A stretch of DNA of 40,311 nt from a virus. The notes beneath the pieces are model-generated. The model saw nothing but the letters and a program-made list of their open reading frames with translations. It searched no databases and was not told the origin of the DNA. Below are positions 1 to 7,391 of the stretch, piece by piece. The stretch's first letter is position 1, and each line of letters begins with the position of its first letter. Position numbers and translations under genes: made by a program. The stretch covers positions 1 to 40,311 of the IMG/VR virus record IMGVR_UViG_3300024999_000212; one strand, 5' to 3'.

Positions 1-54
1 GAATTATAAAATGTGGTAAATAAAACTTTAATTTTATGAATGTGAGGAAACAGT

Positions 55-195
55 ATGAGGATGAATGCAGTTGAAAAAGCAGGATTATGTTTTTTTCTTG
101 TAGGTTTAATCGCATCTTTATCTATTGAAATAAAAGTTTTGTGCGTATTTGTTGGTGCTGTTATGTTTATACTTGGACATTTAATTATAGAATAA
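55..195 (+). CDS. Small membrane protein, 46 aa
   Basis: A short gene opening with ATG behind a GAGGAAA ribosome binding site at 44-50 and ending in TAA. The protein is almost entirely hydrophobic after residue 9, with two likely membrane segments (about residues 10-25 and 29-45) and one Glu between them. It therefore probably sits in the host membrane as a hairpin. No family is recognised. It is the first of a run of small same-strand genes typical of phage early or accessory regions. Confidence 0.6.
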   Translation: MRMNAVEKAGLCFFLVGLIASLSIEIKVLCVFVGAVMFILGHLIIE

Positions 196-235
196 TATAA
201 AATAAGATTTTTATAATGATGAAAGGAAAAGAAAG

Positions 236-502
236 ATGAAAAATTTATCTAATGTTTCAGGGATTAGAGGAAAAGCCATAAGTTACATTTTGTTTTTACT
301 CGAAAACAATTTAATTAAAGCCGTAGCTCAAGGAGAAAATTTTCTCATTTTCACTATTTCTGTAGATTTTATCAACGATGTTCGGGATGCGTTACAAAAT
401 GCCAATTACATTTTCGAGATTTATCCAGCAATGGAAAAATTATCGGAAAGCCTATATTTAAAATCTAGTGAATTTATCGAAATAAAAATAAAATTAAAAT
501 AA
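236..502 (+). CDS. Hypothetical protein, 88 aa
   Basis: ATG start follows a purine-rich GAAAGGAAAAGAAAG leader. The protein is mixed helix/strand, with a hydrophobic helix near residues 15-25, a beta-like stretch near 33-44 and a Lys/Ile-rich C-terminus. No motif is recognised. It lies in the small-gene cluster ahead of thyX and ends six bases before the next gene, so the two are probably co-transcribed. Confidence 0.6.
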   Translation: MKNLSNVSGIRGKAISYILFLLENNLIKAVAQGENFLIFTISVDFINDVRDALQNANYIFEIYPAMEKLSESLYLKSSEFIEIKIKLK

Positions 503-508
503 AAATTT

Positions 509-697
509 ATGAAAAACATAAATGAAAATCATAAGCACGATTACTATCTAGCTACAGAAATAATCGGTTCTAGAAATGATATGCCAATCGGATCAATTTT
601 TCTAGAATGTTTAGAATGTGACTTTATTATTAGGGATAACGAAATTATAGAATATATTGAAAAATTAGAAGAAGAATTAAGAAATGGGCAACTTTAA
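509..697 (+). CDS. Small acidic protein with one Cys-x2-Cys, 62 aa
   Basis: Starts six bases after the previous stop, without a clear ribosome binding site, so translation may be coupled. A single C-x2-C pair (residues 34-37) within an otherwise acidic protein could bind metal as a half zinc knuckle or as part of a dimer. The C-terminus is a charged, coiled-coil-like helix. No family is recognised. Confidence 0.5.
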   Translation: MKNINENHKHDYYLATEIIGSRNDMPIGSIFLECLECDFIIRDNEIIEYIEKLEEELRNGQL

Positions 698-726
698 TAA
701 AAAAATAAAAATTTTATAAGGATAGA

Positions 727-1026
727 ATGGAACATTTTATATTAGTATATTGTGATTATGAAAGCTTGCACTTATTAGAACTTGGCGATAAAGATTTTAT
801 CAAAAATAAATATGATGAATATAAATCTGAAATTATTAAGTTCAAAGAAAAATATGAAAAAGAATTTTCAGATGATTTAGATTTACCAGATGAATATTAT
901 GATAATCCTCTTCATAATTACGAAAATCTAAATCGATTATGCATTCAAGGATATGATGGCAACAATAAAATTAAATGCGTGTGTAAAAAATTTGGTATTT
1001 CTAATTCGGAACAAATTTTTTATTAA
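727..1026 (+). CDS. Hypothetical acidic protein, 99 aa
   Basis: ATG follows TTTTATAAGGATAGA, in which AAGGAT can serve as ribosome binding site. The protein is rich in Asp, Glu, Tyr and Lys, with a charged helix around residues 25-50, and has three Cys in its last third (one C-x-C). It resembles the small acidic early proteins common in phages, but no function can be assigned. Confidence 0.6.
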   Translation: MEHFILVYCDYESLHLLELGDKDFIKNKYDEYKSEIIKFKEKYEKEFSDDLDLPDEYYDNPLHNYENLNRLCIQGYDGNNKIKCVCKKFGISNSEQIFY

Positions 1027-1061
1027 ATAAAAAACTTCTTTTATGATATAATAGGCGAACT

Positions 1062-1454
1062 ATGGAACATAAAATCATGTTCAATCTGATTACAACAATC
1101 GCTGATCAATCAAATTGGCGATTCGAAGATGGCATTGCCATTTGGGTTGGCGATAAACAAATTTGGGAATCGGCTAGACAAGTTATAGAAGATATAAATT
1201 TATCGAGAAAAATAAAATCAAAAAAAATAAAAAGAAAAGAACTATTGAGAAAACAAAAATTAGAAGAAGAATATCCAAATACTTGTTTTTGTGAAATTGA
1301 GCATAATTTTAGCAACGATGAATTTATAGAAGAAAGAAACGTTGATCAATATCATAATATTTTTACTGGTTTTCAAATTGTGAAATTACGCTTTTATCGC
1401 TGTCCTCAATGTGGGAAAGAATATGATGATGATCCAAGAATTTGTTTTGCCTAA
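1062..1454 (+). CDS. Zinc-ribbon-like protein, 130 aa
   Basis: ATG start lies 7 nt after an AGG and just behind a TATAATAGG motif (1047-1055). The N-terminal half carries a Lys/Arg-rich helix (about residues 46-66). The C-terminal half has a C-x-C pair near residue 74 and a C-P-x-C-G knuckle near residue 114, so a metal-binding treble-clef or ribbon fold is plausible. A basic helix plus zinc ribbon would suit nucleic acid binding, but this is inference. Confidence 0.55.
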   Translation: MEHKIMFNLITTIADQSNWRFEDGIAIWVGDKQIWESARQVIEDINLSRKIKSKKIKRKELLRKQKLEEEYPNTCFCEIEHNFSNDEFIEERNVDQYHNIFTGFQIVKLRFYRCPQCGKEYDDDPRICFA

Positions 1455-1465
1455 AGGATTAAATA

Positions 1466-1675
1466 ATGAGGAAAAGGAAAATGTTAAAAAGCGGAAATTA
1501 TAGAGGCGAAAAAGTTTTATATCCTGATGGAATAGGATGCTGTATTTGGCTTGTAATTGATCCAGACGACGAAGATTTTGGATTGGCATTTGATTTTTCA
1601 TTTGATGAAATAGATGATATAATAAACTTGCTTCAGCAAATTAAAGAAGCAGAAGCAGAGATTTTTGAGGAATAA
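1466..1675 (+). CDS. Hypothetical protein, 69 aa
   Basis: Two ATGs are possible: this one, behind AAGGATTAAATA, and another 15 nt downstream behind AGGAAAAGGAAA; the first is kept. After a basic N-terminus the protein becomes strongly acidic (Asp/Glu-rich from residue 33) and ends in a Glu-rich helix. The overall pattern is strand-strand-helix. No family is recognised. Confidence 0.55.
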   Translation: MRKRKMLKSGNYRGEKVLYPDGIGCCIWLVIDPDDEDFGLAFDFSFDEIDDIINLLQQIKEAEAEIFEE

Positions 1676-1706
1676 AAGTTTTATTTTATAATAGGATTTT
1701 ATTCAC

Positions 1707-1883
1707 ATGAACAAATACGATAGACACATAATTTCGGTTTTTGCAAATGCGCTTTATTGGATTATAAAACTTTTGTTAATCCTGGTAGGAGATAAGTATC
1801 ACGGAACTGAGGGATCAGATGCATCAAAAGTTTTAATTGATTTAGTGCTGATATCAGTAAATAATCATTTAAAAGATCAATAA
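1707..1883 (+). CDS. Small protein with one hydrophobic segment, 58 aa
   Basis: ATG follows a second TATAATAGG motif (1687-1695), whose AGGA is about 10 nt upstream of the start. The protein has a hydrophobic segment at about residues 9-28 followed by a polar C-terminus, consistent with a single membrane anchor. No homologue is recognised. The frame is open and preceded by a usable binding site, but its small size keeps confidence moderate. Confidence 0.45.
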   Translation: MNKYDRHIISVFANALYWIIKLLLILVGDKYHGTEGSDASKVLIDLVLISVNNHLKDQ

Positions 1884-1938
1884 AATGTACGTTTTATCGA
1901 TTAAAACTGAAGATATTTAATTATAAAAAAGGAAAAAA

Positions 1939-2193
1939 ATGAAAGTTTTTGAAGTTACAACACATTATTCTTGGGAATTCAAATCTACCAACTTTAAAAT
2001 TAATAGAAACGAAAGTATTTCCTGGAATGTTTTAGCAGAAAACGACATTGATGCAAGAGAAATGGGAATTGATTGCTTAAATCGTTTTTCAAGAAGGGAG
2101 TGGAATGGATTTAAAGACGATGCAAAATCTGCCTTTGCAAACCCCATCGTTCATTATTGTGAAATTAAGAAGATTTGTCTGTTAGATCAATAA
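1939..2193 (+). CDS. Hypothetical protein, 84 aa
   Basis: ATG is preceded by AAAAAGGAAAAAA, a good ribosome binding site. The protein has an N-terminal beta-rich part with several Trp and a helix near residues 38-52, and looks like a compact alpha/beta domain. No motif is recognised. It belongs to the run of small genes leading to thyX. Confidence 0.6.
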   Translation: MKVFEVTTHYSWEFKSTNFKINRNESISWNVLAENDIDAREMGIDCLNRFSRREWNGFKDDAKSAFANPIVHYCEIKKICLLDQ

Positions 2194-2228
2194 TCTCAAT
2201 TCATATATATGTTTTATGAAAAAAAATT

Positions 2229-2543
2229 ATGAACGAATATGAATTGTATATTATAGCCAAAGCAAATAGAAAATCATCTACTATAATAAGAAATATAGAA
2301 TCCGATATACAAGAATTTATAAACGCTATAAACTCTGAAATGGAAAAACAAAAAATGCAATTATATACAACTGCCGAACTAGAACTTATTGATGAATTAT
2401 ATGATTCTGAATTTACATATAAAGCAATCGCAGAAGAATGTAATAATCAATTTCATGATGGAAAAATTGTAAGAACCGAAAAATCTATTGATTATGCTTT
2501 GAATAAGATATATAATGATCCTAGATGTTTGGATTTAGATTAG
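2229..2543 (+). CDS. Possible Myb/SANT-like DNA-binding protein, 104 aa
   Basis: Residues about 46-95 contain an aromatic/acidic lead-in, a helix, a Tyr-Lys-Ala-Ile-Ala turn, then a segment ending in Val-Arg-Thr and another helix. This spacing recalls the Myb/SANT-like or homeodomain-like helix-turn-helix found in small phage regulators. The first 40 residues form a charged helix. A role in transcription control or DNA binding is inferred from this pattern only. The gene ends in TAG, showing that this stop codon is used normally here. Confidence 0.5.
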   Translation: MNEYELYIIAKANRKSSTIIRNIESDIQEFINAINSEMEKQKMQLYTTAELELIDELYDSEFTYKAIAEECNNQFHDGKIVRTEKSIDYALNKIYNDPRCLDLD

Positions 2544-2563
2544 AGAAAGGATAATTTTTAATA

Positions 2564-3010
2564 ATGCCAAATGATATATTTGATGAATTATATTGTTATT
2601 ATCAAAGTTCTAGAGGTACAGGTCATACAATATTGATAGAAAAAGGCATATTTGATTACAATTCTAATTTTTATCTTGTTGCATCATCTCACACATATGC
2701 TAAAAACCTAGCGCGTCACAACAAAAAAGCTATTCCTATAACATTAGATGATATTACAAATTATAAAATGCGAGGAACAAAATATCCTATTATATTTGAT
2801 AATAGTGCCATAATAAAGTTGATAGATGAACACGACGCTATAATTAAAGAATTTCAAGAAATGACTAGAACATTAAATACAATAATTTTCAAATTGGAAA
2901 CAGAACTAAGACAAGCAAATAAAGAAATTGATAAATTATCATCTCTTGGATTTTGGAAAAAATTACAATCTTGGTTCAATAATTTTATTAATTTAAAAAG
3001 GAGAAAATGA
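2564..3010 (+). CDS. Hypothetical protein with Gly-rich loop and coiled coil, 148 aa
   Basis: ATG follows AAAGGA with an 11-nt spacer. An early R-G-x-G-H-T stretch (residues 14-19) sits where a P-loop might be but lacks the GK[ST] signature, so nucleotide binding is doubtful. Residues about 93-125 form a heptad-like coiled coil. The C-terminus is aromatic and then strongly basic, suggesting an amphipathic helix. No function is assigned. Confidence 0.6.
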   Translation: MPNDIFDELYCYYQSSRGTGHTILIEKGIFDYNSNFYLVASSHTYAKNLARHNKKAIPITLDDITNYKMRGTKYPIIFDNSAIIKLIDEHDAIIKEFQEMTRTLNTIIFKLETELRQANKEIDKLSSLGFWKKLQSWFNNFINLKRRK

Positions 3011-3013
3011 ATA

Positions 3014-3259
3014 ATGCCTACAATTTTAAGTTACAAAGATTGGAAAGACCTAGCAGAAAAGCAAGGACTAAGCAAAGAGCAAGCCCTAGATGTTCTCGCA
3101 TCTTGGAAAGATGAACGTGTTAAACTCTATGCCGAAATTGAATCATATAAAAAAGAAATTTTATCTCTTCGTGATCAATTAGATCATGAAATTATTGAAG
3201 ATAATCATCCTCGCAAAGGGAAGAAAAAAGAATTAACGGACGACTATTATAATGTGTAA
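3014..3259 (+). CDS. Small coiled-coil protein, 81 aa
   Basis: Starts 3 nt after the previous stop behind AAGGAG. An N-terminal helical part (residues 7-30) resembles a small helix-turn-helix-like or UBA-like bundle. It is followed by a coiled-coil helix (about 34-60) and a Lys-rich then acidic tail. The next gene overlaps its end by 8 nt, which supports an operon with coupled translation. Confidence 0.55.
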   Translation: MPTILSYKDWKDLAEKQGLSKEQALDVLASWKDERVKLYAEIESYKKEILSLRDQLDHEIIEDNHPRKGKKKELTDDYYNV

Positions 3260-3413
3260 AAACATCTTTAATTTTAATAATTCTAACGATCCTAATGGCC
3301 CTGGAAAAATTCAATTTCCATCAACTTACGATGATGAATTTGAAGAAGATTCATTTACTGAAACAGAAGAAGTTGAATATTCGGAAATAGACTATGGCGA
3401 AGACGAAATTTAA
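3252..3413 (+). CDS. Very acidic small protein, 53 aa
   Basis: A short gene overlapping the end of the previous gene (3252-3259) and the start of the next (3394-3413), as in tightly packed phage operons. The first 20 residues are Asn/Pro/Gly-rich; the last 30 are mostly Asp, Glu and Ser/Thr, giving a strongly negative, probably unstructured tail. No homologue is recognised. Such acidic proteins are sometimes DNA mimics or inhibitors, but nothing here shows that. Confidence 0.4.
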   Translation: MCKNIFNFNNSNDPNGPGKIQFPSTYDDEFEEDSFTETEEVEYSEIDYGEDEI

Positions 3414-3540
3414 TCCAATTCAAAATAATACCATTCAACATTTTTTAATTTATCTAGATAAAATAGATAAAGTTTGTTGGTGGACGGAAAAAGAGTTATA
3501 TAAAAGAACAGTTGAAATTTATAAAGTAAAGGTTAATTAA
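3394..3540 (+). CDS. Small hypothetical protein, 48 aa
   Basis: The start overlaps the preceding gene, and the TAA stop shares its last base with the thyX start (TAATG), a typical coupling arrangement. The protein is basic, with a helix containing a Trp pair near residues 30-31. The overlaps on both sides argue that it is translated despite its size. Function unknown. Confidence 0.4.
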   Translation: MAKTKFNPIQNNTIQHFLIYLDKIDKVCWWTEKELYKRTVEIYKVKVN

Positions 3541-4172
3541 TGAAAATTATCAAACCGTATTATATAATTGAAACTCCCATTATCAACGAAGAAGAAATTT
3601 TAGTATTCATTGAAAAAGCAGGTAGAACAGCTTATAAAAGTGAAGATCGAATTACATCTGATTCTGCCAAGAAATTTATTGCCAGTATTATCAAGAGCGG
3701 TCACGAATCTGTTATCGAACATTTTACAATTAGTGTAAGATTTATTTGTGATCGCGGAATATCACATGAACTTGTAAGACACAGAATTGCTAGTTTTACT
3801 CAAGAATCAGGAAGATATTGTAACTATAGCAAAGACAAATTCAATAAAGAAATCACAGTAATTGAACCTTTCTTTTGGGAAAAAGATTCTATTCAATACT
3901 TACTTTGGAAAGAACATTGCGAAGATGCTGAACTAACATATTTAGCACTACTTGAAGAAGGGGCTACGCCAGAACAAGCACGTTCCGTACTTCCCAATTC
4001 TTTAAAAACAGAAGTTTTTCAAACCATGAATTTGAGAGAATGGAGGCATTTTCTGAAACTTAGAACTTCTAAAAAGGCACATCCTCAAATGCGAGAACTA
4101 GTAATTCCATTATTACGAGAATTTCAAAGCGAGTTTCCAACTTTTTTTAGTGATATAATTATAGAGGAGTAA
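3540..4172 (+). CDS. thyX: Flavin-dependent thymidylate synthase ThyX
   Basis: Makes dTMP from dUMP using methylene-tetrahydrofolate and FAD/NADPH. The signature R-H-R-x7-S is present (Arg80-His81-Arg82 to Ser90), preceded by a G-H-E-S-V-I-E-H block at residues 54-61; both are hallmarks of ThyX. The length of 210 aa is normal for the family. The start overlaps the previous stop by one base, and the next gene begins 5 nt downstream, so expression is probably coupled. Together with the ribonucleotide reductase, nucleotidase and kinase downstream it raises dTTP supply, which fits a low-G+C genome. A host using ThyA or ThyX cannot be told from this. Confidence 0.96.
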   Translation: MKIIKPYYIIETPIINEEEILVFIEKAGRTAYKSEDRITSDSAKKFIASIIKSGHESVIEHFTISVRFICDRGISHELVRHRIASFTQESGRYCNYSKDKFNKEITVIEPFFWEKDSIQYLLWKEHCEDAELTYLALLEEGATPEQARSVLPNSLKTEVFQTMNLREWRHFLKLRTSKKAHPQMRELVIPLLREFQSEFPTFFSDIIIEE

Positions 4173-4177
4173 AAATA

Positions 4178-4795
4178 ATGAAAAACAATCTAACAGAAAT
4201 TGTATTTATTTTAGATCGAAGCGGCTCAATGCAATCTCTTACCGATGATACCATTGGAGGATTCAATTCTTTTGTTGATCAACAAAAGAATGAACCAGGA
4301 GAAGCTTTGCTAACTACAATTTTATTTGATAGCAAATATGAAATTCTTCATAACGGAACGAATCTTAAAGACGTAAAACCCCTTACAAAAAAAGAATATT
4401 ATGTTCGCGATACAACTGCTTTACTTGACGCTATTGGAAAAACAATTAACGATGTAGGTCATCGCCTTGATAACACAAAAGAAGAAAATAAACCGTCTCA
4501 AGTTATTTTTGTTATTACTACAGACGGTCAAGAAAATTCCAGTAAAGAATTTACTGCACAGCAAATTAAAGAAATGGTTGAACATCAAACCAACGTTTAT
4601 AACTGGAAATTCGTTTTCCTGGGTGCTAATATGGACGCTGTAGATGTTGGAAGTCAATATGGAATTAGTTATGCCGCTACATATTCTGCAACAACTCGCG
4701 GAACTAAAAGCGTTTATTCTACTGTTACCAACTTAGTAAGTAATAGTCGTACATCTGGTGAAATTGATGAAAATTGGTCAAAAACAATTGAATGA
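4178..4795 (+). CDS. von Willebrand factor A domain protein
   Basis: The whole 205-aa protein is one vWA domain. The metal-ion-dependent adhesion site is intact: D-x-S-x-S at residues 13-17, a Thr pair at 79-80 and Asp116 in a T-T-D-G loop. vWA domains bind protein partners through a divalent cation, often beside AAA+ ATPases or in tellurite/stress clusters. No ATPase partner is visible here. GAGGAG precedes the ATG, and the stop overlaps the next gene (ATGA). There is no signal peptide, so it is cytoplasmic. Its role in the phage is unknown; interaction with a host protein is possible. Confidence 0.85.
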   Translation: MKNNLTEIVFILDRSGSMQSLTDDTIGGFNSFVDQQKNEPGEALLTTILFDSKYEILHNGTNLKDVKPLTKKEYYVRDTTALLDAIGKTINDVGHRLDNTKEENKPSQVIFVITTDGQENSSKEFTAQQIKEMVEHQTNVYNWKFVFLGANMDAVDVGSQYGISYAATYSATTRGTKSVYSTVTNLVSNSRTSGEIDENWSKTIE

Positions 4796-4947
4796 GCGGT
4801 AATACTGATAATTTTGAAAATAATAACATAGAATTCAAACCTCCCGTAATAGGTGTTTTTCTATTGCTTATTCCAACTATGTGTTTGATCTATGCTGTTA
4901 TTGGAATAATTATCCATTTTTTAATTCATCATTTGCATTTGCTTTAG
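4792..4947 (+). CDS. Small single-pass membrane protein, 51 aa
   Basis: The ATG overlaps the vWA gene stop (ATGA), suggesting coupled translation. An Asn-rich polar N-terminus of about 18 residues is followed by a long hydrophobic segment (about 19-45) and a His/Leu-rich end, so a membrane anchor is likely. It may work with the vWA protein, since nothing else lies between them and the promoter at 4972, but this is inference from position. Confidence 0.5.
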   Translation: MSGNTDNFENNNIEFKPPVIGVFLLLIPTMCLIYAVIGIIIHFLIHHLHLL

Positions 4948-4971
4948 TTTATCAATTTTCATATCGTTCTC

Positions 4972-5000
4972 TTGACAACAATTTAGCATCGTGTTATTAT
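4972..5000 (+). promoter_or_regulatory. Sigma-A/sigma-70-type promoter
   Basis: A perfect TTGACA -35 box (4972-4977), a 17-nt spacer and a TATTAT -10 box (4995-5000, one mismatch to TATAAT). The start point should lie near 5007. It drives the methyltransferase gene at 5052 and probably the genes after it. It is the best promoter match seen in the window. Confidence 0.8.
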
Positions 5001-5017
5001 ATCAATAGCACGATGCT
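4985..5017. promoter_or_regulatory. Inverted repeat spanning the -10 box; candidate operator
   Basis: Perfect 9-bp arms (AGCATCGTG at 4985-4993 and CACGATGCT at 5009-5017) flank a 15-nt centre that holds the -10 box and the predicted start point. The 24-bp centre-to-centre spacing of the arms places them on about the same face of the helix. A dimeric repressor bound here would block the promoter. No T-run follows, so it is not a terminator. The binding protein is unknown. Confidence 0.6.
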
Positions 5018-5051
5018 TACATAATAAAAAGAGTATTTATATAAAATAATA

Positions 5052-5639
5052 ATGAAAATTTCAAATTTTCCGACAAAAAAATATCAGATCATATACGCTG
5101 ATCCACCCTGGACATTTCGTACATATTCTGAAAAAGGCAAAGAGAAGAAATCTCCTGAACTGCATTATGATTGCATGAGTTTAGAAGATATTTATAATTT
5201 ACCTGTTCAGGATATTTCTGATGAAAATTGCATTTTATTTTTATGGGTAACAAATCCTTTATTACAAGAAGGATTGGAAACAATTAAAAAATGGGGATTC
5301 GCCTACAAAACAGTCGGTTTTTCTTGGTATAAGAAAAATAAAAAAGCCGATAGTTTCTTTTACGGTTTGGGATATTGGACAAGAGCCAATGCAGAATTGT
5401 GTTTATTGGCAACAAAAGGAAATCCATCTAGAGAAAGTAGAGGTGTTCACCAAGTAATTAATGATGAATTATGGGACACAGAACAAATTGTATCTAGAAT
5501 TCGTGAGCATAGTCGAAAGCCAAACGAAGTAAAAAATAAAATAATTGAACTATGTGGAAACTTACCAAGAATTGAATTATTTTCACGAGAACAATCTGAA
5601 GGTTGGGATTCTTGGGGAAATGAAATAGATAAGTTTTAA
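5052..5639 (+). CDS. MT-A70 family adenine-N6 DNA methyltransferase
   Basis: Transfers a methyl group from S-adenosylmethionine to adenine N6. The catalytic D-P-P-W is at residues 17-20, followed by the family's usual L-F-L-W-V-T block and a C-terminal E-L-F-S-R end. At 195 aa it is a typical compact phage MT-A70 enzyme without an added recognition domain. No cognate restriction enzyme lies nearby, so it is probably a solitary methylase that protects phage DNA or marks it for regulation. It has its own promoter with an embedded palindrome just upstream, unlike its neighbours. Confidence 0.92.
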   Translation: MKISNFPTKKYQIIYADPPWTFRTYSEKGKEKKSPELHYDCMSLEDIYNLPVQDISDENCILFLWVTNPLLQEGLETIKKWGFAYKTVGFSWYKKNKKADSFFYGLGYWTRANAELCLLATKGNPSRESRGVHQVINDELWDTEQIVSRIREHSRKPNEVKNKIIELCGNLPRIELFSREQSEGWDSWGNEIDKF

Positions 5640-5670
5640 TAATACATAATAGCATAAAGGAGAAAACATA

Positions 5671-5895
5671 ATGACTAAAAAACCAAGGAAGGTACGAACT
5701 TTTTGTATTGTTTCAGATGAAGATGGACATAATTATGTTTGCCCCACTGATAAAGCTGAGGATGCTTATGAATATTTTGAATTTGTTGGTAACGACTTGG
5801 CAAGTGAGAAATTTGACGGAGAACCAGAATGGTTAGTATCTGTCAATGGCTCGGTTAATAAAGTACATTTTTCACATTTTGAAATTGAAGACTAA
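5671..5895 (+). CDS. Hypothetical protein, 74 aa
   Basis: ATG follows AAAGGAGAAAACATA, a good ribosome binding site. A basic N-terminus (residues 1-9) leads into an acidic, aromatic alpha/beta domain. No recognised motif. It sits 31 nt after the methyltransferase and is probably in the same transcript. Confidence 0.6.
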   Translation: MTKKPRKVRTFCIVSDEDGHNYVCPTDKAEDAYEYFEFVGNDLASEKFDGEPEWLVSVNGSVNKVHFSHFEIED

Positions 5896-5914
5896 ATATA
5901 AACAGGAAAATATA

Positions 5915-6190
5915 ATGAATAAAAATGGTTTTTTATATGTTGTTACAATGTATCGTTATGCCAGTAAAGAAGATCATTCCTATGTTCTTGGCGTATACGA
6001 TAATCCCAATGAAGCAATTAAACATGGAAAAGTGGAAGAACTTTGGCGAGGAAATAAATATACATGTGAAGTTCTCCGCCTTAAGTTAAACGATACTACC
6101 AATGATTTTGATGAAATCATTCTTTCAGTTGAGCGAAATAAAGCTGATGATAATATTGCAGAAATGAACTTCTTTGATTGGTGTCCATAA
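5915..6190 (+). CDS. DUF7336-like small protein, 91 aa
   Basis: The start is placed at the ATG behind AGGAAAATATA; a longer in-frame version would overlap the previous gene. The layout (beta strand, a Tyr-Val-Leu-Gly-Val-Tyr turn, then a helix with Asn-Glu-Ala, then a Trp-Arg-Gly block) resembles small phage and bacterial proteins of the DUF7336 type. This is a weak resemblance from memory. The stop is 1 nt before the next start. Confidence 0.55.
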   Translation: MNKNGFLYVVTMYRYASKEDHSYVLGVYDNPNEAIKHGKVEELWRGNKYTCEVLRLKLNDTTNDFDEIILSVERNKADDNIAEMNFFDWCP

Positions 6191-6191
6191 A

Positions 6192-7145
6192 ATGAAACGT
6201 ATTTATCGTAATCTAGACTTCGATGATGTTTTAATCAAACCTATTCCTTCTCAGGTAAATTCTAGAGAAGAAGTAGATATTTCTGTAAAATTATCTGATA
6301 ATTTTACTTTACAATTTCCTTTAATTGCATCGCCCATGCGAGGTATTGTAGATGCCAACTTTGCATCTGTATTGTCTGACTTAGGAGGTATTGCAATTCT
6401 TCATCGCTTTTATAATTCAAAAGATGAATTATATTCTGATGCTAATTTACTACTCCAAACAAATAAGAATTTCGGTATGTCAATTGGATTAAATGATAAT
6501 GATTATATAAACATCTTAGATCGTTATCAGCCTAAAATTTTAATTGTAGACGTTTCAAATGGGTATACGGAATCTTTATCATGCTTTTGCGAAGAAGTAA
6601 AAAACTATATTTTTTCTAACAATTTAAATACTCTACTCTGTTCAGGTAATGTATGTACCGTACAAGGCGTAGAAAGTTTAAGAAACTCAGGAGTAGACAT
6701 TGTTAGATTTGGCATTGGAACAGGTCAACTATGTACCACTCGCATTGTTACCGGAATTGGAAATCCAAGTGTTTCAGCTTTACAAGAAGCATCCCAAATA
6801 AATGATGTAATTATTTGTATGGATGGAGGAATAAATTCAAGTGGCAACTTTGTAAAAGCCATTGTAGCAGGAGCAGATTTATGTATGGGAGGATCAATTT
6901 TTGGGAAAACGTTCGAAAGCCCCAATGACGGTAGTATATTCGGAATGGCGAGTCGCAAGTTAAATGAAATGATGTATACCCGAATTAAATCAATTGAAGG
7001 TATAGAAAAAACAGTTACGAAAGAATATTCACTCGAACAACTTGTAGAAGAATTTTCTTGGGGAATTAAAAGCGCCGCAACGTATTTAGATGCAAGAAAC
7101 TTGTTTGAAATTTGGGCAAATGGAAGTTTTATCCAATTAAAATAA
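6192..7145 (+). CDS. IMP dehydrogenase / GMP reductase family protein
   Basis: A 317-aa TIM-barrel enzyme of purine interconversion (IMP to XMP, or GMP back to IMP). The catalytic Cys181 lies in C-T-T-R followed by a G-I-G-N-P-S loop. The D-G-G-I phosphate-binding loop (211-214), the G-M-A-S flap-side motif (251-254) and a G-I-K-S-A-A-T-Y block (291-298) are present. No CBS module is inserted, as in GMP reductases and some short IMPDHs; length and C-terminal block look closer to GuaC. The start is set at ATG 6192, which opens with the family's usual R-N-L-D-F-D-D-V-L; an 18-nt longer version would overlap the preceding gene. Catalytic direction cannot be decided from sequence. Confidence 0.9.
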   Translation: MKRIYRNLDFDDVLIKPIPSQVNSREEVDISVKLSDNFTLQFPLIASPMRGIVDANFASVLSDLGGIAILHRFYNSKDELYSDANLLLQTNKNFGMSIGLNDNDYINILDRYQPKILIVDVSNGYTESLSCFCEEVKNYIFSNNLNTLLCSGNVCTVQGVESLRNSGVDIVRFGIGTGQLCTTRIVTGIGNPSVSALQEASQINDVIICMDGGINSSGNFVKAIVAGADLCMGGSIFGKTFESPNDGSIFGMASRKLNEMMYTRIKSIEGIEKTVTKEYSLEQLVEEFSWGIKSAATYLDARNLFEIWANGSFIQLK

Positions 7146-7160
7146 AAGGGAGATTTCATA

Positions 7161-7391
7161 ATGAATAATAAAAAGTTTTCTGTTAAAGGCATTGTATTCA
7201 ATGAAGTAAAGCAAGATGCAAATAATCTTAAATATGGAGAAATTAAAGTTTATCGAGGTCAATTAACCTTACTTGCTAGAGGTCTAAAGTTTGATCAAGC
7301 AAAAAAAATTCGAAGAGAAAATTCGGCTATTAATGCAAGCATCTTCCCTGATTGTCCAGAACCAGAATTAAAAATTATTAAATTGAACTGA
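7161..7391 (+). CDS. Hypothetical protein, 76 aa
   Basis: A good AAAAGGGAGA binding site precedes the ATG. The protein is basic and beta-rich in its first half, with a helix near residues 45-53. No motif is recognised. It lies between the IMPDH/GMPR gene and the SprT-like gene with short gaps, consistent with one transcript. Confidence 0.6.
   Translation: MNNKKFSVKGIVFNEVKQDANNLKYGEIKVYRGQLTLLARGLKFDQAKKIRRENSAINASIFPDCPEPELKIIKLN

Noticed and set aside
6725-7201. A 158-codon minus-strand open frame
   Set aside because: It lies opposite the well-supported IMPDH/GMPR gene and has no protein-like features; other long antisense frames here were treated the same way.
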